Shown here: positions 9,022 to 18,615 of the stretch, in pieces
Layout of the letters: each line of letters opens with the position of its first letter
How positions within the stretch are numbered: position 1 is the stretch's first letter
Origin: a bacterium
GTDB lineage: Bacteria; Hinthialibacterota; Hinthialibacteria; H5-UNCL2
Direction: 5' to 3'
Assembly: GCA_015075175.1 (NCBI GenBank)
Contig: JABTUV010000008.1
Location: 126,329-190,328 of the forward strand
Length of the DNA: 64,000 bases
Position numbers and translations under genes: made by a program
The notes under the pieces: model-generated
Databases searched by the model: none
What the model was told of the DNA's origin: nothing
Seen by the model: only the letters and a program-made list of their open reading frames with translations

Positions 9022-9042
9022 GGTGCGCGGTGCGCACCCTAC
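9022..9042. repeat. GTGCGCGGTGCGCACCCTAC short repeat
   Basis: A 20-base sequence containing the palindrome GTGCGC...GCGCAC. An identical core recurs at 56841-56862. It lies between the HTH gene and the FlgN-like gene. Confidence 0.7.
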
Positions 9043-9061
9043 ACGAGTGGTTGAAACGGCA

Positions 9062-9544
9062 ATGAAACCGGTGGACGGCGCGGATCAAGACGTTCTGGAC
9101 CAGCTCCTGGCGCACTTGGGCCGGCAGCGGGAAGTGTACCAGCGGCTGGTAGACGAGGCGACGGTGCTACGCAAAGAGGCGGGCAAGTCGCCCGAGGAGG
9201 CGGACGTGACGGCCATTCTGGCTGCGGTCGAGGCGCGCGAGGGCTCGCTGGCGGAGTTGGCCCGGTTGGATGCCGCGTTGGCGCCGCTGCGCCAGCGCTG
9301 GAACGATGTGCGCGACCGCTTCTCCGCCGCGGAACGCCGACCGCTGGGGGAGCTGGTGGAAGAACTGGCCCGGCTCATGCAGTCGGTACTCGCGCTGGAA
9401 GACGAGAACTGCCGACTGGTGGAGCAGCACACGGCCGCCCTGGGCCGCGAGCTGGAGCGCGTGCGCCGCGCCCGTCGCGCCGGCGACGCTTACAAAGAGC
9501 AGGATCGACCGGGAGACCCCCGGTTCTACGACCGCAAGGAATAG
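9062..9544 (+). CDS. FlgN/FliT-like coiled-coil protein (candidate flagellar chaperone)
   Basis: 160 residues from ATG 9062. An in-frame ATG at 9020 lies inside a repeat and is less likely. The protein is almost entirely helical with heptad-like Leu spacing (LLAHLGRQREVYQRLVDEA, LVEELARLMQSVLALEDEN). It ends with a basic segment and GDPRFYDRKE. Small, all-helical proteins with this layout and a final F(I/Y)DRK-type motif are typical of FlgN-like hook-junction chaperones. It directly precedes the kinase/activator pair that probably controls flagellar genes. The assignment rests on architecture and context and no diagnostic motif is decisive. Confidence 0.55.
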   Translation: MKPVDGADQDVLDQLLAHLGRQREVYQRLVDEATVLRKEAGKSPEEADVTAILAAVEAREGSLAELARLDAALAPLRQRWNDVRDRFSAAERRPLGELVEELARLMQSVLALEDENCRLVEQHTAALGRELERVRRARRAGDAYKEQDRPGDPRFYDRKE

Positions 9545-9558
9545 GTTGGCGCTCGATC

Positions 9559-10503
9559 ATGCCGGAGTCCACGCCGCGCACCGCCCCCGAGGCCATCACC
9601 GTCCAGCATCTGGAGGAGCTGGCCGAGGTGTTCGCGCGCTTCAACGCCACCACCGAGAAGCTGGAGGCCGCCCACGCCGCCCTGACCGAGCGCGTCTCGC
9701 AATTGGATGCCGAACTGGAAGAGAAGAACCGCCAACTGGAGGCGGCCAACCGGCAACTGTTGGCCCGCATGGCGCGCATCCGCGCGCTGGAGGAGCAGGC
9801 CCGCCGCAGCGACCGCCTGCGCGCTCTGGGCGAACTGGCCGCCGGCGTCGCCCATGAAATGCGCAATCCCCTGACCACCATCCGCGGCTTCATTCAAATC
9901 CTGCCGGACGAATACGACGATCCGCAGTTCCGCCGCGAGTTCACGTGCAACGTACTGCGCGAGATCGACCGGCTGGTCGACCTGACAGAGAACCTGTTGG
10001 ACTTCGCCCGGCCCACTTCGTCGGAGCGCGCGCGCCTGTCGATGGGCGAATTTTTGGACGAGCTGCTGGCGTTTCTTTCCGAGCGGTTTCGCCGCAATGG
10101 GACGGTTGTCTCCTGGGAGCGGGGAGACGGCGAGCACTTCGTCTCCGCCGACCGGAACCGGCTGCGGCAGGTGTTCCTGAATCTGCTCACCAACGCGGAG
10201 GAAGCCATGCCGGGGGGCGGGCGCATCCAGGTCGCGCTGGCGGCGGCGCGCCGCTCGCTGTCTGCCGACGGCCCGGAGCTGCCCGTGGTGGTCATCGAAG
10301 TCGCCGACGAAGGGCCGGGTGTGCCGCCCGACAAGCTGAGCAGCATCTTCGATCCCTTCGTCTCGACCAAGCATCATGGCGCCGGACTGGGGCTGGCCAT
10401 CAGCCATCGCATCGTGGAGGAACACGGCGGCCTCCTGGAAGTCGAGAACCGGCCGACGGGCGGCGCCCTGTTCCGGGTGGTGCTGCCGGGAGGTGGGGCG
10501 TGA
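9559..10503 (+). CDS. Cytoplasmic sensor histidine kinase (FlrB/FleS/AtoS-like)
   Basis: 314 residues, no membrane segment. Residues 15-85 form a coiled coil. HisKA follows with GELAAGVAHEMRNPLTTIRG (phospho-acceptor His99). HATPase_c then shows the N box (RLRQVFLNLLTNAEEAMPGG), G1 (DEGPGVP), F (IFDPFVSTK) and G2 (GAGLGLAI). It autophosphorylates and passes the phosphate to the NtrC-type regulator that starts at 10500, overlapping its stop by four bases (GTGA). The lack of a transmembrane sensor and the position beside the flagellar cluster match FlrB/FleS or H. pylori FlgS-type kinases. These sense a cytoplasmic checkpoint and drive sigma-54 flagellar promoters. The link to the sigma-54 site at 15486 is inferred. 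Confidence 0.88.
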   Translation: MPESTPRTAPEAITVQHLEELAEVFARFNATTEKLEAAHAALTERVSQLDAELEEKNRQLEAANRQLLARMARIRALEEQARRSDRLRALGELAAGVAHEMRNPLTTIRGFIQILPDEYDDPQFRREFTCNVLREIDRLVDLTENLLDFARPTSSERARLSMGEFLDELLAFLSERFRRNGTVVSWERGDGEHFVSADRNRLRQVFLNLLTNAEEAMPGGGRIQVALAAARRSLSADGPELPVVVIEVADEGPGVPPDKLSSIFDPFVSTKHHGAGLGLAISHRIVEEHGGLLEVENRPTGGALFRVVLPGGGA

Positions 10504-11883
10504 GCGCCTTTCGCATTCTCGTGGTGGATGACGAGGCGGGCATCCGCACGCTCTTGTCGCGCGTGCTGCGCAAACAGGACTATCAGGTGGAGGAAGCCGA
10601 GGACGGCGAGGGCGCGCTCTTGCGCGCCCGCCAGTCCGAACCGCACCTGGTCCTCCTGGACCTCAAGATGCCCGGCATCGACGGGCTGGAAGTGATGGCG
10701 CAGCTGCGCGCGGAAGGCCGCGCCATGCCTGTCATCATGCTCACCGCGCACTCGACCGTCGAGACCGCCGTCGAGGCCATGAAACTGGGCGCCTACGACT
10801 ATCTGCGCAAGCCCTTTGATGTCGAGGATCTCCTGGCGACGGTGCGACGGGCGCTGTCCGTGGTCGAGTTGCAGCGCGAGGTGGTCGAGCTGCGCGCCGA
10901 GGTGGACGGCCGCTTCGCCTTGGATCGCATCGTGGGCCAGGACGCCAAGGTGCTGGCCGTGTGCGAGACCATTCGCACCGTGGCGCCGCAGAAGAGCACC
11001 GTCCTGGTGACGGGCGAGTCGGGCACGGGCAAGGAGCTGATTGCGCGCGCCCTGCATCATCTCTCGCCGCGCGCCCATCGCCGCTTCGTCAAGGTCAACT
11101 GCGCCGCCATCAGCGAGGAACTCCTGGAGAGCGAGCTCTTCGGCCACGAGAAGGGGAGTTTCACCGGCGCGCTCAAGACGACCGAGGGCAAATTCGAGCT
11201 GGCCGACGGCGGCACCATCCTACTGGACGAAATCAGTGAGATGTCGCCCAAACTGCAGGCCAAGCTGTTGCGGGTCATTCAGGAGAAGGAGATCGACCGG
11301 GTGGGCGGGCGCGAGCCGATCCCGGTCGACGTGCGCGTGGTGGCGACCACCAATCGCCATCTGCCGACCGAGGTCGAGGCGGGGCGGTTCCGCGCGGACC
11401 TTTACTATCGCCGGAACGTTGTGCAATTGAGTTTCCTGCCTGCGCGAGCGCCTGGGGATATTCCGCCCTGGCCGAGCATTTTCTGGCGCGTTTGCGGAAG
11501 AGACGGCCAAGCGCGTGTCCGGCATGGCGCCCGACTGCATGGCGCGCCTCGTGCGCTACGCCTGGCCGGGCAATGTGCGCGAGCTGGAGAACGTGATCGA
11601 GCGGCGGTAGTCCTGACGCGCAACGCGGTCCTGCAGCCGGAGGATCTGCCGGCGGAGCTTGAACGGACGAGCCGCGCGCGCCGTGCCCGAGGTGCAAGTC
11701 GGCACGACCCCTGGCGGAGATGCAGAGCAGGCGTTGATCCTGCGCACGCTGGAAGCCGTCGATGGCAACCGCACCCGCGCGGCGGAGATGCTGGGGATTT
11801 CCATTCGCACCATCCGCAACAAGCTGGGGCAATACCAGGCCGAGGGCGTGCCGGTTCCCGCCGGACGCGGCGCGGCCGCCTAG
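10500..11883 (+). CDS. NtrC-family sigma-54-dependent response regulator (FlrC/FleR-like), frameshifted
   Basis: Starts at GTG 10500. The receiver domain has phospho-Asp54 (LVLLDLKMPG) and the switch residues T..KP (LTAHS, LRKPF). The AAA+ domain has Walker A GESGTGKE, the sigma-54-contacting GAFTGA-equivalent loop GSFTGA, and Walker B GGTILLDE. Frame shifts between about 11430 and 11700 interrupt the end of the AAA+ domain, but the expected text is present across frames ([22 protein letters not shown]). A Fis-type HTH ends the protein (NRTRAAEMLGISIRTIRNKL). It should activate sigma-54 promoters when phosphorylated by the kinase encoded just upstream. The shifts look like missing single bases, as elsewhere in the window. 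Confidence 0.9.
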
Positions 11884-11893
11884 GGGAGAGATC

Positions 11894-14800
11894 ATGACCA
11901 CCCCGCTGGAATTGGCGCGGGAACTGGACGTGCGCGTGGAGGCGCTGCTCTCGGCCCTCTCCGAGCTGGGCGCCTCTCCCGTCGACTACGAGGCGCCGCT
12001 CACCGCCGAAGACGAGGAGTATCTACGCCTGCGGTTCGCTCCCTTCCAGAAGCGATCCTTCTGGCGTTCGCTGCTCGGCCGGTTCCGCCGCCGTCCCAGT
12101 CCGGAGCAGTTGGACCGCGAACTCTTCGAGCGGGCGCTGCCGGCCCTTGGGGCCGCTCCGCCCCTTGTCTCCGTTCCGCCGGCGCCCGCGCCTTGGGATG
12201 TCGGCGAGGACCTCTCGGCGGCCCTGGCCGCCGCCGATACGCTCTCTCTCCCCAGAACCACCGGGGAAAGGGAGACCTCCCCCCCCTTGACAAGGGACGA
12301 AGGGGGGCATCCGCCCGCGGTGGCCGGTGGGGAAGCGGGGATGGAATCCCCGCCCGAGTCTCTCTCCACCGACGTGCTCGGCGACATCGACCCGTCAGCT
12401 CTGCTGGGGGCGACCGACCTACCGACGGCGGAATCGACGCAGCCTGGTGGTCCAGAGGAGGGCGACATCGACCTCTCCGAGCTCTGGGCGTCGCCGAGCC
12501 TCCCATGGCGGCGTCGGCCGTGGAATCAACTCCGACGCCGGAAGAGATGCTGGCCTCCGCTTTGAGAGCGAAGAAGGCGAGGACGACTTTGACTTGCAGG
12601 CGCTCCTGGAAAGCAGCGTGGCGGAGCCGGAAGCGGCGCCGGCCTCGAAAGCCGGGGGCAAGGCTAACGAGGAGCCGCCGGCCGTTGCAAATCGACGCCG
12701 GTTCCCACGACGGCTCCGGCGACGGCCTCGGCGACCGCTCCCCTCTCGCGTTGGCAGAAAGTCTGGGTCGGAGCCGCGGCGGCCATCATGCTGGCACTGG
12801 CCGCATTCGTCGGACGCTACTCCTGGGTCTATTATCAAGAGCATCGGCCCGGCGGGGACCAGCGGCCTACGACCGCTGGGCGTGGCCCACCTGGACGAGG
12901 GCTTACACAAAGCCGCCGCCGCCTGAGCACGCTGATCCAGAACTATCCCGACAGCTCGCTGTCCGAGTTGGCGTTCTTCAAATACGGCGAGGCGCTGTTC
13001 GGCCAGGGCAAGTATCCCGCCGCCATCAGCACCTATCGCCGCGCGCTGGCTTTCCAGGAACAGCGCGTCAAGGCCACGGAGGCGATGGACTATCCCGACA
13101 TCTTGCGGCGGCAGGAGGCGCAGTGCAGATCGCCCGCGGCATGGGCCCGTCGGGCAACTACGAGGACGCGGTGCACGAATACCGTCAACTGCTGGAGCTG
13201 TATCGCAACGACGAAATCGAGCGCGAGCTGAAAGTGGAGTTGGCCGAGCTGTACTCGCGCTGGGGGACGGCGCGGGGCGAAGCGCGGCCCTTGGAGATGG
13301 CCATCGGCCTGTATCAGATCGCGGCGGCGGAGCATCCCGACGCGCAGGAGACGGTCGGTTGGACGACGCGGCCGGACAGGGCGGCCGCGGCCCTGGCGCA
13401 GCTTGGTTCCGGCCTCCGCGAAGAGTAATAGGCGGACGCGCGCGAGGCGCTGGAGACCGCCCTGGCCGCGGGCGATCGGCTGGGATTCCTCCCTGGAGAG
13501 GAGGCGATGCTTCTGTCGCGGCTGGGGCGGGTTGCGGAGGCGCTGGGGGACGATGCGCGCACCGCCGCCGCCTACCGGCGGCTGCTCTCGGCCAGCCCGG
13601 AGTTGCCCGAGGAGGCCCAGGCGTATACCGGGCTGGCGTAGATCGAGATGCGCCGTGCAGAATGGCACCGGCAGGAGGCTATGCGTATCCTGCGGCGCCT
13701 GAGGCGCGCGGATGGCCGTCGCCGTCCAACTCCGCCGCCGGCGCGTTGGGCGACGAGACGCAGTGGATGAGAAGTTCTAGGCGCTGGCGGCGGCCCCTGA
13801 CGGCTGGCTGACGGCACGGGCGCGGCGGAAGTGCGTGAATCCGCGCGCGCCGGCCTGGCCGAACTGGAGAAAGAGCGAAGCGCCTATGCCGCCGCCCTCC
13901 AGTACGCCGATCACGTGGCCGAAGGGGCCGAAAAGGACGAGCAGAAGGCGATCGGTTTTTACATTCGCGGCGACGTGGCTTGGCAGGAGGGGCGCCTGGG
14001 CGACATGGTGCGACAATATCAGGAGGCCATGCAGCTTCCCGCCAACCTGCCGGAACTGGAGCAGCGCGCCCACCTGCGCATCATCAATTATCTCTACGTC
14101 GTGCGTAAAGACTACAAAGAAGCCCTGGAGCGCATCGGCGAAGTCCTCCTGCGCTATCCCAACGACCGTTACTCGTACTACGCGCGCTATCTGGAGGGGC
14201 AGTGTCACGAGGCGCTGGGGGCCTGGGAAAAGGCGGCGGACTCCTACGCGCAGGTGGTGTTGAGTTTCCCGGAGAGCCGCTTCGCCGATCGCAAGCTCCT
14301 GCGGGACGCGCTGTACCGGCTGCCGGCGGCGTTGGAGCGCGCGGGCGAGAGCGCGCGCGCGGTGCAGGCATACATTTCGGCGATGGAGAAAGCGCCCGAC
14401 GATGCCCGCGCCCCCGCCGCCCGCCTGCATCTGGCCGAATGCCATCGCAAGACGGGCGACCTGGACCGCGCGGTCGGCGTGTATCGGATTTTTCTTGAGA
14501 ACTTCCCCGACCATCCTGAGGTGATCGACGCCCGCTTGGCGCTGGCGGAGTGCTACTTGCAGTATTACGACTTCGACAGCGCGCGCAGCCAGTTGCGTTT
14601 GGCGGCTTCCAGCGCGATCGGCACGGAGTCGGAGGCGGCAGCGCTGTCGCGCATCGCCGCCTCCTACGTGGCCGAGGCCGAAACCGCGCCGGCGACCGAG
14701 GCGGCCGCCTTGCGCCTGGAGGCGGAGTCCCACTATCGCGTGCTGGCGCAGATGTTCCCCCGGTACCAGGAGGCCTATCTGCGGCTGGCCGAGTTGGCCG

Positions 14801-15174
14801 AGATGCGGCGCGACTGGGGCGAGGCCTATCGAAATCTTTCGGAGTACGTCAAGGCGGCCAGCGAGGCGGCGGACGACCCCGCGCTGGCGCTGCGCCGGGC
14901 GGAGCTGGCCGGTCGCCGGTCGCAGTGGGGCGAGGTGCTCTTGTGCCTGCCGGGGCCGGTGCCCGAGACGCTGGCCGGCGGGGAGCGCGCGCGCTGGGAC
15001 TTTTACCGCGCCGAGGCGTTGCGCGGCGAGAACCGTCTTGAGGAGGCGGTGGCTGCCTACCGCCAGGCTCAGCGCTCCGCGACTCCCAGGTCCCGACTGG
15101 CGGACGAAATCGACCGTAAGCTGCGCGACTTGGACTATCGCCGGCGCGTGGCGGCGTTTTCCCAGGCGCCGTGA
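11894..15174 (+). CDS. Large membrane TPR protein with IF2-N-like N-terminus, many frameshifts
   Basis: ATG 11894, ten bases after the regulator, begins MTTPLELARELDVRVEALLS. This resembles the small three-helix IF2-N fold (ELARELDV...LLSALSELGA) and the following LTAEDEEYLRLRF. A long Pro/Ser/Asp-rich, disordered segment follows. It contains a (CC)CCCCTTGACAAGGGACGAAGGGGG repeat at 12277-12308. Across shifted frames a single transmembrane helix comes next (VWVGAAAAIMLALAAFVGRY at about 12770). About ten TPR-like repeats then run to 15174 (GQGKYPAAISTYRRAL, DYKEALERIGEVLLRYPNDR, RKTGDLDRAVGVYRIFLENFPDHP). At least six frame changes plus in-frame stops around 12500-13830 break it, while 13831-15174 is one clean frame of 447 codons. 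I read it as one gene of about 1,090 codons. Two genes (N-terminal/TM and TPR) cannot be excluded. Confidence 0.6.
12277..12308. repeat. CCCCCCTTG(A)CAAGGG..GGGGGG repeat inside a coding region
   Basis: The palindrome of C and G runs around TTGACAAGG is read in frame as TSPPLTRDEGGHPP within the disordered linker of the TPR protein. It belongs to the same family as the in-frame copies in fliK (23451-23490, 24633-24735) and the intergenic copies at 62553-62580 and about 62686. Confidence 0.75.
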
Positions 15175-15193
15175 TCGCCTGGGCGCCTCGCGC

Positions 15194-15352
15194 CTGTCGT
15201 TTCGACCGTAGGGAGAACCGTGGCGGCGGAGGCAGGGGTGGGTGGGAATGAGATTTCTCCCTTCGGTCGAAATGACAAGGAAGGTCGAAATGACAAGGAA
15301 GGTCGAAATGACAGGGAAGGTCGAAATGACAGGGAAGGTCGAAATGACAGGG
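15194..15352 (+). repeat. TGTCATTTCGACCG...CGGTCGAAATGACA inverted repeat with tandem right ends
   Basis: One left arm (TGTCGTTTCGACCGTAGGGAG) is followed by a loop and right arm (GATTTCTCCCTTCGGTCGAAATGACA). Four further direct copies of an 18-base unit, GGAAGGTCGAAATGACA, then follow. It lies between the TPR gene and the flgB promoter. Confidence 0.92.
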
Positions 15353-15485
15353 AGCGGCTTGGTGGACGGTGGGAGGGGAACTTTCTTGCCGGAGTGGGCA
15401 AAGTTTGCCGACCTGGTCGAGGACAGGTGCTCGAGGATGTTAGACAACTCATTGGTTATGAAGGACTTAGAGAGGTTTAACGGGA

Positions 15486-15501
15486 TGGCATAGGGATTGC
15501 T
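15486..15501 (+). promoter_or_regulatory. Sigma-54 promoter upstream of flgB
   Basis: TGGCATAGGGATTGCT has the invariant GG (15487-15488) and GC (15499-15500) separated by exactly ten bases. It fits the TGGCA-N(6-7)-TTGC consensus of -24/-12 promoters. Transcription would start near 15512, about 35 bases before the flgB ATG. The nearest upstream regulator genes encode an NtrC-family activator and its kinase, which is the required partner type. No upstream activator site was defined. Confidence 0.78.
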
Positions 15502-15546
15502 GGTTGCAGTCCGGGCCCATCCCGTCGATGAGGGAGCGATCGTCGC

Positions 15547-15930
15547 ATGATCCGGAGCCTTTTTGAACAGAGTCCGTTGCCGGTCCTCGCCAAGGGCATG
15601 GAGGGGCTGTCGCTGCGCCTGACGGCCATCACGGACAACCTGGCCAACGCCTCGACTCCCGGCTACAAGCGCAAGGAGGTGCGGTTCGAGGAGGCTTTGG
15701 CGGCGGCGATCGCGGGCCAGCCGCGGGGTTTGGCCGAGCGCGTCGCGGGCGTCAAGCCCGTGCTCTCCGCCGATTTCCGCTCGCGGCTGCGCGCCGACGG
15801 CAATAACGTCGATTTCGACCAGGAGATGGTCGCCGCCGCCCAGGCGACCGGCCGGAGCATGGCCGTCTCCGAACTTCTGGCCCGCAACTACGGCATGTTG
15901 GAGACGGCGATTCGTGAGCGCATGAGGTAA
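15547..15930 (+). CDS. flgB: Flagellar proximal rod protein FlgB
   Basis: 127 residues, normal for FlgB. It has the rod-family N-terminal motif ITDNLANASTPGYKRKEV (consensus NIANA.TPGYK) and a C-terminal helical segment (FDQEMVAAAQATGRSMAVSELLARNY). FlgB forms the first part of the periplasmic rod, exported through the flagellar type III apparatus. It is the first gene after the sigma-54 promoter and heads the flgB-flgC-fliE-fliF order usual in many phyla. A GAGGGAG-type ribosome site lies about ten bases upstream. Confidence 0.95.
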   Translation: MIRSLFEQSPLPVLAKGMEGLSLRLTAITDNLANASTPGYKRKEVRFEEALAAAIAGQPRGLAERVAGVKPVLSADFRSRLRADGNNVDFDQEMVAAAQATGRSMAVSELLARNYGMLETAIRERMR

Positions 15931-15935
15931 CCGGC

Positions 15936-16394
15936 ATGATCCGCAGGATGGACTACGACTCGGCGTTTCAGATGGCGGCCTCGGGCATGAGCGCGCAGCG
16001 GATGCGCATGAACGTGATCGCCAACAACATCGCCAACGCGGATTCGACCGTGTCGGCCGGCGGCGGTCCGTACCGGCGGCGGTCGGTCGTGTTCGAGGCC
16101 GTCGGCCGGGCGCCGCGCAACCCGGTGCGACTGGACGGCGGGCGCGCCGTGGGCGGCGGGGTGCGCGTGGCCGGCGTGGTCGAGGAGCGGAACGACGAGA
16201 AGGCCTTTACCCTGGTCTATGATCCGGGTCATCCGCAGGCCAACGCCGACGGCTGGGTGCTCAAGCCCAACATCCAGGTGATGGCCGAGATGGTGAATCT
16301 GTTGGACGCCACGCGGGCCTTTGACGCCAACGTGACCATGCTGAACAACCTGCGCCAGATCGCCGCCAAGGCGCTGGAGATCGGGCGCTTGTAG
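15936..16394 (+). CDS. flgC: Flagellar proximal rod protein FlgC
   Basis: 152 residues from ATG 15936, five bases after flgB, with GAGGTAA as ribosome site. An ATG at 15948 (MDYDSAF) is an alternative and matches the common FlgC N-terminus. Rod signature: ASGMSAQRMRMNVIANNIAN, followed by a variable middle (VVFEAV...DPGHPQANADGWV, the DP.HP.A...GYV motif of FlgC). The C-terminal helix is EMVNLLDATRAFDANVTMLNN. It polymerises with FlgB in the rod. Confidence 0.96.
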   Translation: MIRRMDYDSAFQMAASGMSAQRMRMNVIANNIANADSTVSAGGGPYRRRSVVFEAVGRAPRNPVRLDGGRAVGGGVRVAGVVEERNDEKAFTLVYDPGHPQANADGWVLKPNIQVMAEMVNLLDATRAFDANVTMLNNLRQIAAKALEIGRL

Positions 16395-16401
16395 CTTGTG
16401 G

Positions 16402-16490
16402 ACTGCGGCGGCTTGCTGCCGCGCATGTACGAACATGGAGTCCGGCAGCTTGCTACCGCAACGGCAGCAAGCTGCCGCACTCCAGAACAA
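16402..16490. repeat. GGC(A/G)GCTTGCTGCCGC palindrome family
   Basis: Two hairpin units (GCGGCGGCTTGCTGCCGC and CCGGCAGCTTGCTACCG..CGGCAGCAAGCTGCCG), joined through GTACGAACATGGAGT, fill the gap between flgC and fliE. Related units occur at 62580-62625 and 62705-62735. Confidence 0.82.
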
Positions 16491-16507
16491 GAGTTGGAGA
16501 CGCAAAC

Positions 16508-16816
16508 ATGGTCGATCCGATTCGCATTCCGCCGATTTCACCCCTGCCGGGAACCGAGCCGTCCGGCGGGCCGACCGCGCCCAGGGCGCCCGCCGGCCCC
16601 TCTTTCGCCGAGATTCTCAAGAAGTCCCTGGACGAAGTGAACCAGATGCAGAACCGAGCCGGCGAGATGCAGGTCAAGTACGTCACCGGCGAGATCAATA
16701 ATCTGCACGACGTCATGATCGCCGTCGAGGAGGCCAACCTGGCCTTCCAGGCGACCATGCAAATCCGCAACAAGATTCTGGAGGCGTATCAGGAGCTGAT
16801 GCGGATGCAGGTCTAG
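16508..16816 (+). CDS. fliE: Flagellar hook-basal body protein FliE
   Basis: 102 residues, standard length. It has a Pro-rich N-terminus and the typical FliE core FAEILKKSLDEVNQMQNRA, then VTGEINNLHDVMIAVEEANLAFQ and the C-terminus IRNKILEAYQELMRMQV. FliE connects the MS-ring to the rod. Spacing to flgC is enlarged by a palindromic repeat. Confidence 0.96.
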   Translation: MVDPIRIPPISPLPGTEPSGGPTAPRAPAGPSFAEILKKSLDEVNQMQNRAGEMQVKYVTGEINNLHDVMIAVEEANLAFQATMQIRNKILEAYQELMRMQV

Positions 16817-16832
16817 GCTCGGAGAACACACT

Positions 16833-16882
16833 GGAGTACAAGCTTCAGCTTGTCGGAACGCAAACTGAAGTTTGTACTCCGG
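16833..16882. repeat. GGAGTACAAACTTCAGTTTG inverted repeat (single copy)
   Basis: Arms GGAGTACAAGCTTCAGCTTG and CAAACTGAAGTTTGTACTCC are nearly perfect inverted repeats around a ten-base loop. It lies between fliE and fliF. Other members are at 29961-30223 (five tandem copies), 34602-34712 (in fliO) and 60061-60158. Confidence 0.92.
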
Positions 16883-16952
16883 GGAGTATTCCAGAACGCG
16901 GGGGGAAATGCGAGCGCGAGCGAAGGGGGAGAACGCGGAAGCGGGGTAGCGT

Positions 16953-18594
16953 ATGATCTTCGAAAACGTGGTGCGGGAGTCGCGGCAGTTCTGGGGCAAC
17001 CTGGCGGTGCGCGATCGGCGCATCGTCATGGGCTTCGCCGTGGGGGTGCTGGTGGTCTTTGTGGGTTTGATGTTCCTGGTGACGCTGCAGGAGCCTTACG
17101 AAGCCGCCATCAACGTGGACCCGAACCGATTGGCGGAGGTGCGGCGGGCGCTGGCCAAGGCGGGCGTGGAGGCGCGCTATCCTTCGCCGGGAGTGGTGTC
17201 GGTGCGACCCAGCCAGGCGGACGAGGCCCGCTGGGCCATCGCCCAGGTGATGGCCCTGCCGCCGCAGCAACTGGGCATGGAGCGCTTCGACGGCGAGACC
17301 TTTGGGCTCACAAAAGACGTGCGCGACGCCCAGTTGCGGCTGGCCCGCGAGGTGCAACTCAAACGGATGTTGGAGCACAATCCGGCCATCGCCTACGCCG
17401 AGGTCACCATCACCCCGGCGGAAAAGCGGCTCTGGCCGACCAGAGCAGCGCGCCGCCGCCTCGGTGCTGGTGGACGTGAAGGAGGAGCTTTCGCCCGCGC
17501 AGGTGCGCGGGATCGAGAATATCGTCTTGGGCTACGTGCCGCTGCTCAAGCGCGAGAACATCGCCATCGTGGACCAGCACTTCAACCAGCTCAACGTGCC
17601 CTTGGGCGGCGCGCCCGAGGACCAGATGCGCAGCCGCCAGCAGGCGGAAGTTGCCAAGCAGGAGTTCGCGCTGGAAGCCGCCGCCCGGCACCTCCTGGAA
17701 CCCTACGTGGGACCCAACAACTTCCGCGTGGCGGCGGTCGTCGAGATGGACTTCAAGGACCTCTCGCGCGAGACCACCGAGTACGGAACCGAACCCAAGC
17801 TTTCCGAAGAGGAGATCAGCGAGCGCAGCAGCACGTCCACCACGCCGGGCGGCGGGCAACCGGGCGTGAACGCCAACATTCCCGACCTGGGCGTGACCGC
17901 CGGCCCGCAGGGCGCGGTGCTGTCGAAGGAGACGGACAACACCTCCAGCACCAAGAACATCTACGACACGACGCATGAAGTCTCCAAGCAGAACGTGGCC
18001 AAGGTGTTGAAGAAGACGTTGGCGGTGACGCTGGACAGCGCGGCGGTGCGGCGCATGGCGCGGGACCGCATGAGCTCGGGCGAGGTCGCCGCGGCCTCGC
18101 CGGCCGCCGCCACGGCCGAGGAGGCGGCCACCGCGGCCGTGCTGGGCGACGTGGAGCGGCTCCTGGCTGGGCTGGGACTTTCGAGCGCGCGCGACGTCCT
18201 GACGGTGGTGCAGTTGCCGCTGGACCGCACGCCGGAACTGGAGCGCGCCCGCTACGTGCGCCAGAAATGGCTGCAGGAGCAGATTCGGCTGTGGGTCCCC
18301 GTCGCCGCCATCGTGATGGTGATGGTGCTGTTGGGGGCGGCGTTTTATTATCTGCGGCGGCGCAAGCTGGTCGAGATTACCGCCCCCATCGAGGAGATGG
18401 AGCGCGCCATGGTCGAACCCAAGCGCGAGTTGTCGCTGTATGAACTGGGCATCCAGGACATGAGCGACATCGCCAGTCTGCCGCCGGAGGAGCAGCGCCG
18501 CGTGCTCCTGCGCCGCGAGGTCGAGGAGTTCGCCATGAAGCGCCGCGAGGAGGCCGCCGCCATCATCAAGGGATGGCTGTCGGAGGGGCAATAA
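16953..18594 (+). CDS. fliF: Flagellar MS-ring protein FliF, one frameshift
   Basis: About 547 residues. The N-terminal TM (FAVGVLVVFVGLMFLVTL, residues about 27-45) is followed by YscJ/FliF ring-building motifs (LAKAGVEARY, EVQLKRMLEHNPAIAYAEV). Later comes VDVKEELSPAQVRGIENIVLGYVPLLKRENIAIVD. The C-terminal TM lies at about 18295-18355, and the cytoplasmic tail ends REEAAAIIKGWLSEGQ, the FliG-binding end. The frame changes near 17433: one extra C (CTCCTGG for CTCTGG) restores AEKRLLADQSSAAASVLVDV. FliF is essential for the basal body and the rest is intact, so a consensus error is the simplest reading. The fliE-fliF gap holds a palindromic repeat. Confidence 0.93.
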
Positions 18595-18615
18595 TGGGCG
18601 GGGGCGGAGGGCACC

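Noticed and set aside
15135-15452. Protein with tandem SLSFRP units
   Set aside because: It is the translated TGTCATTTCGACC repeat, not a gene.
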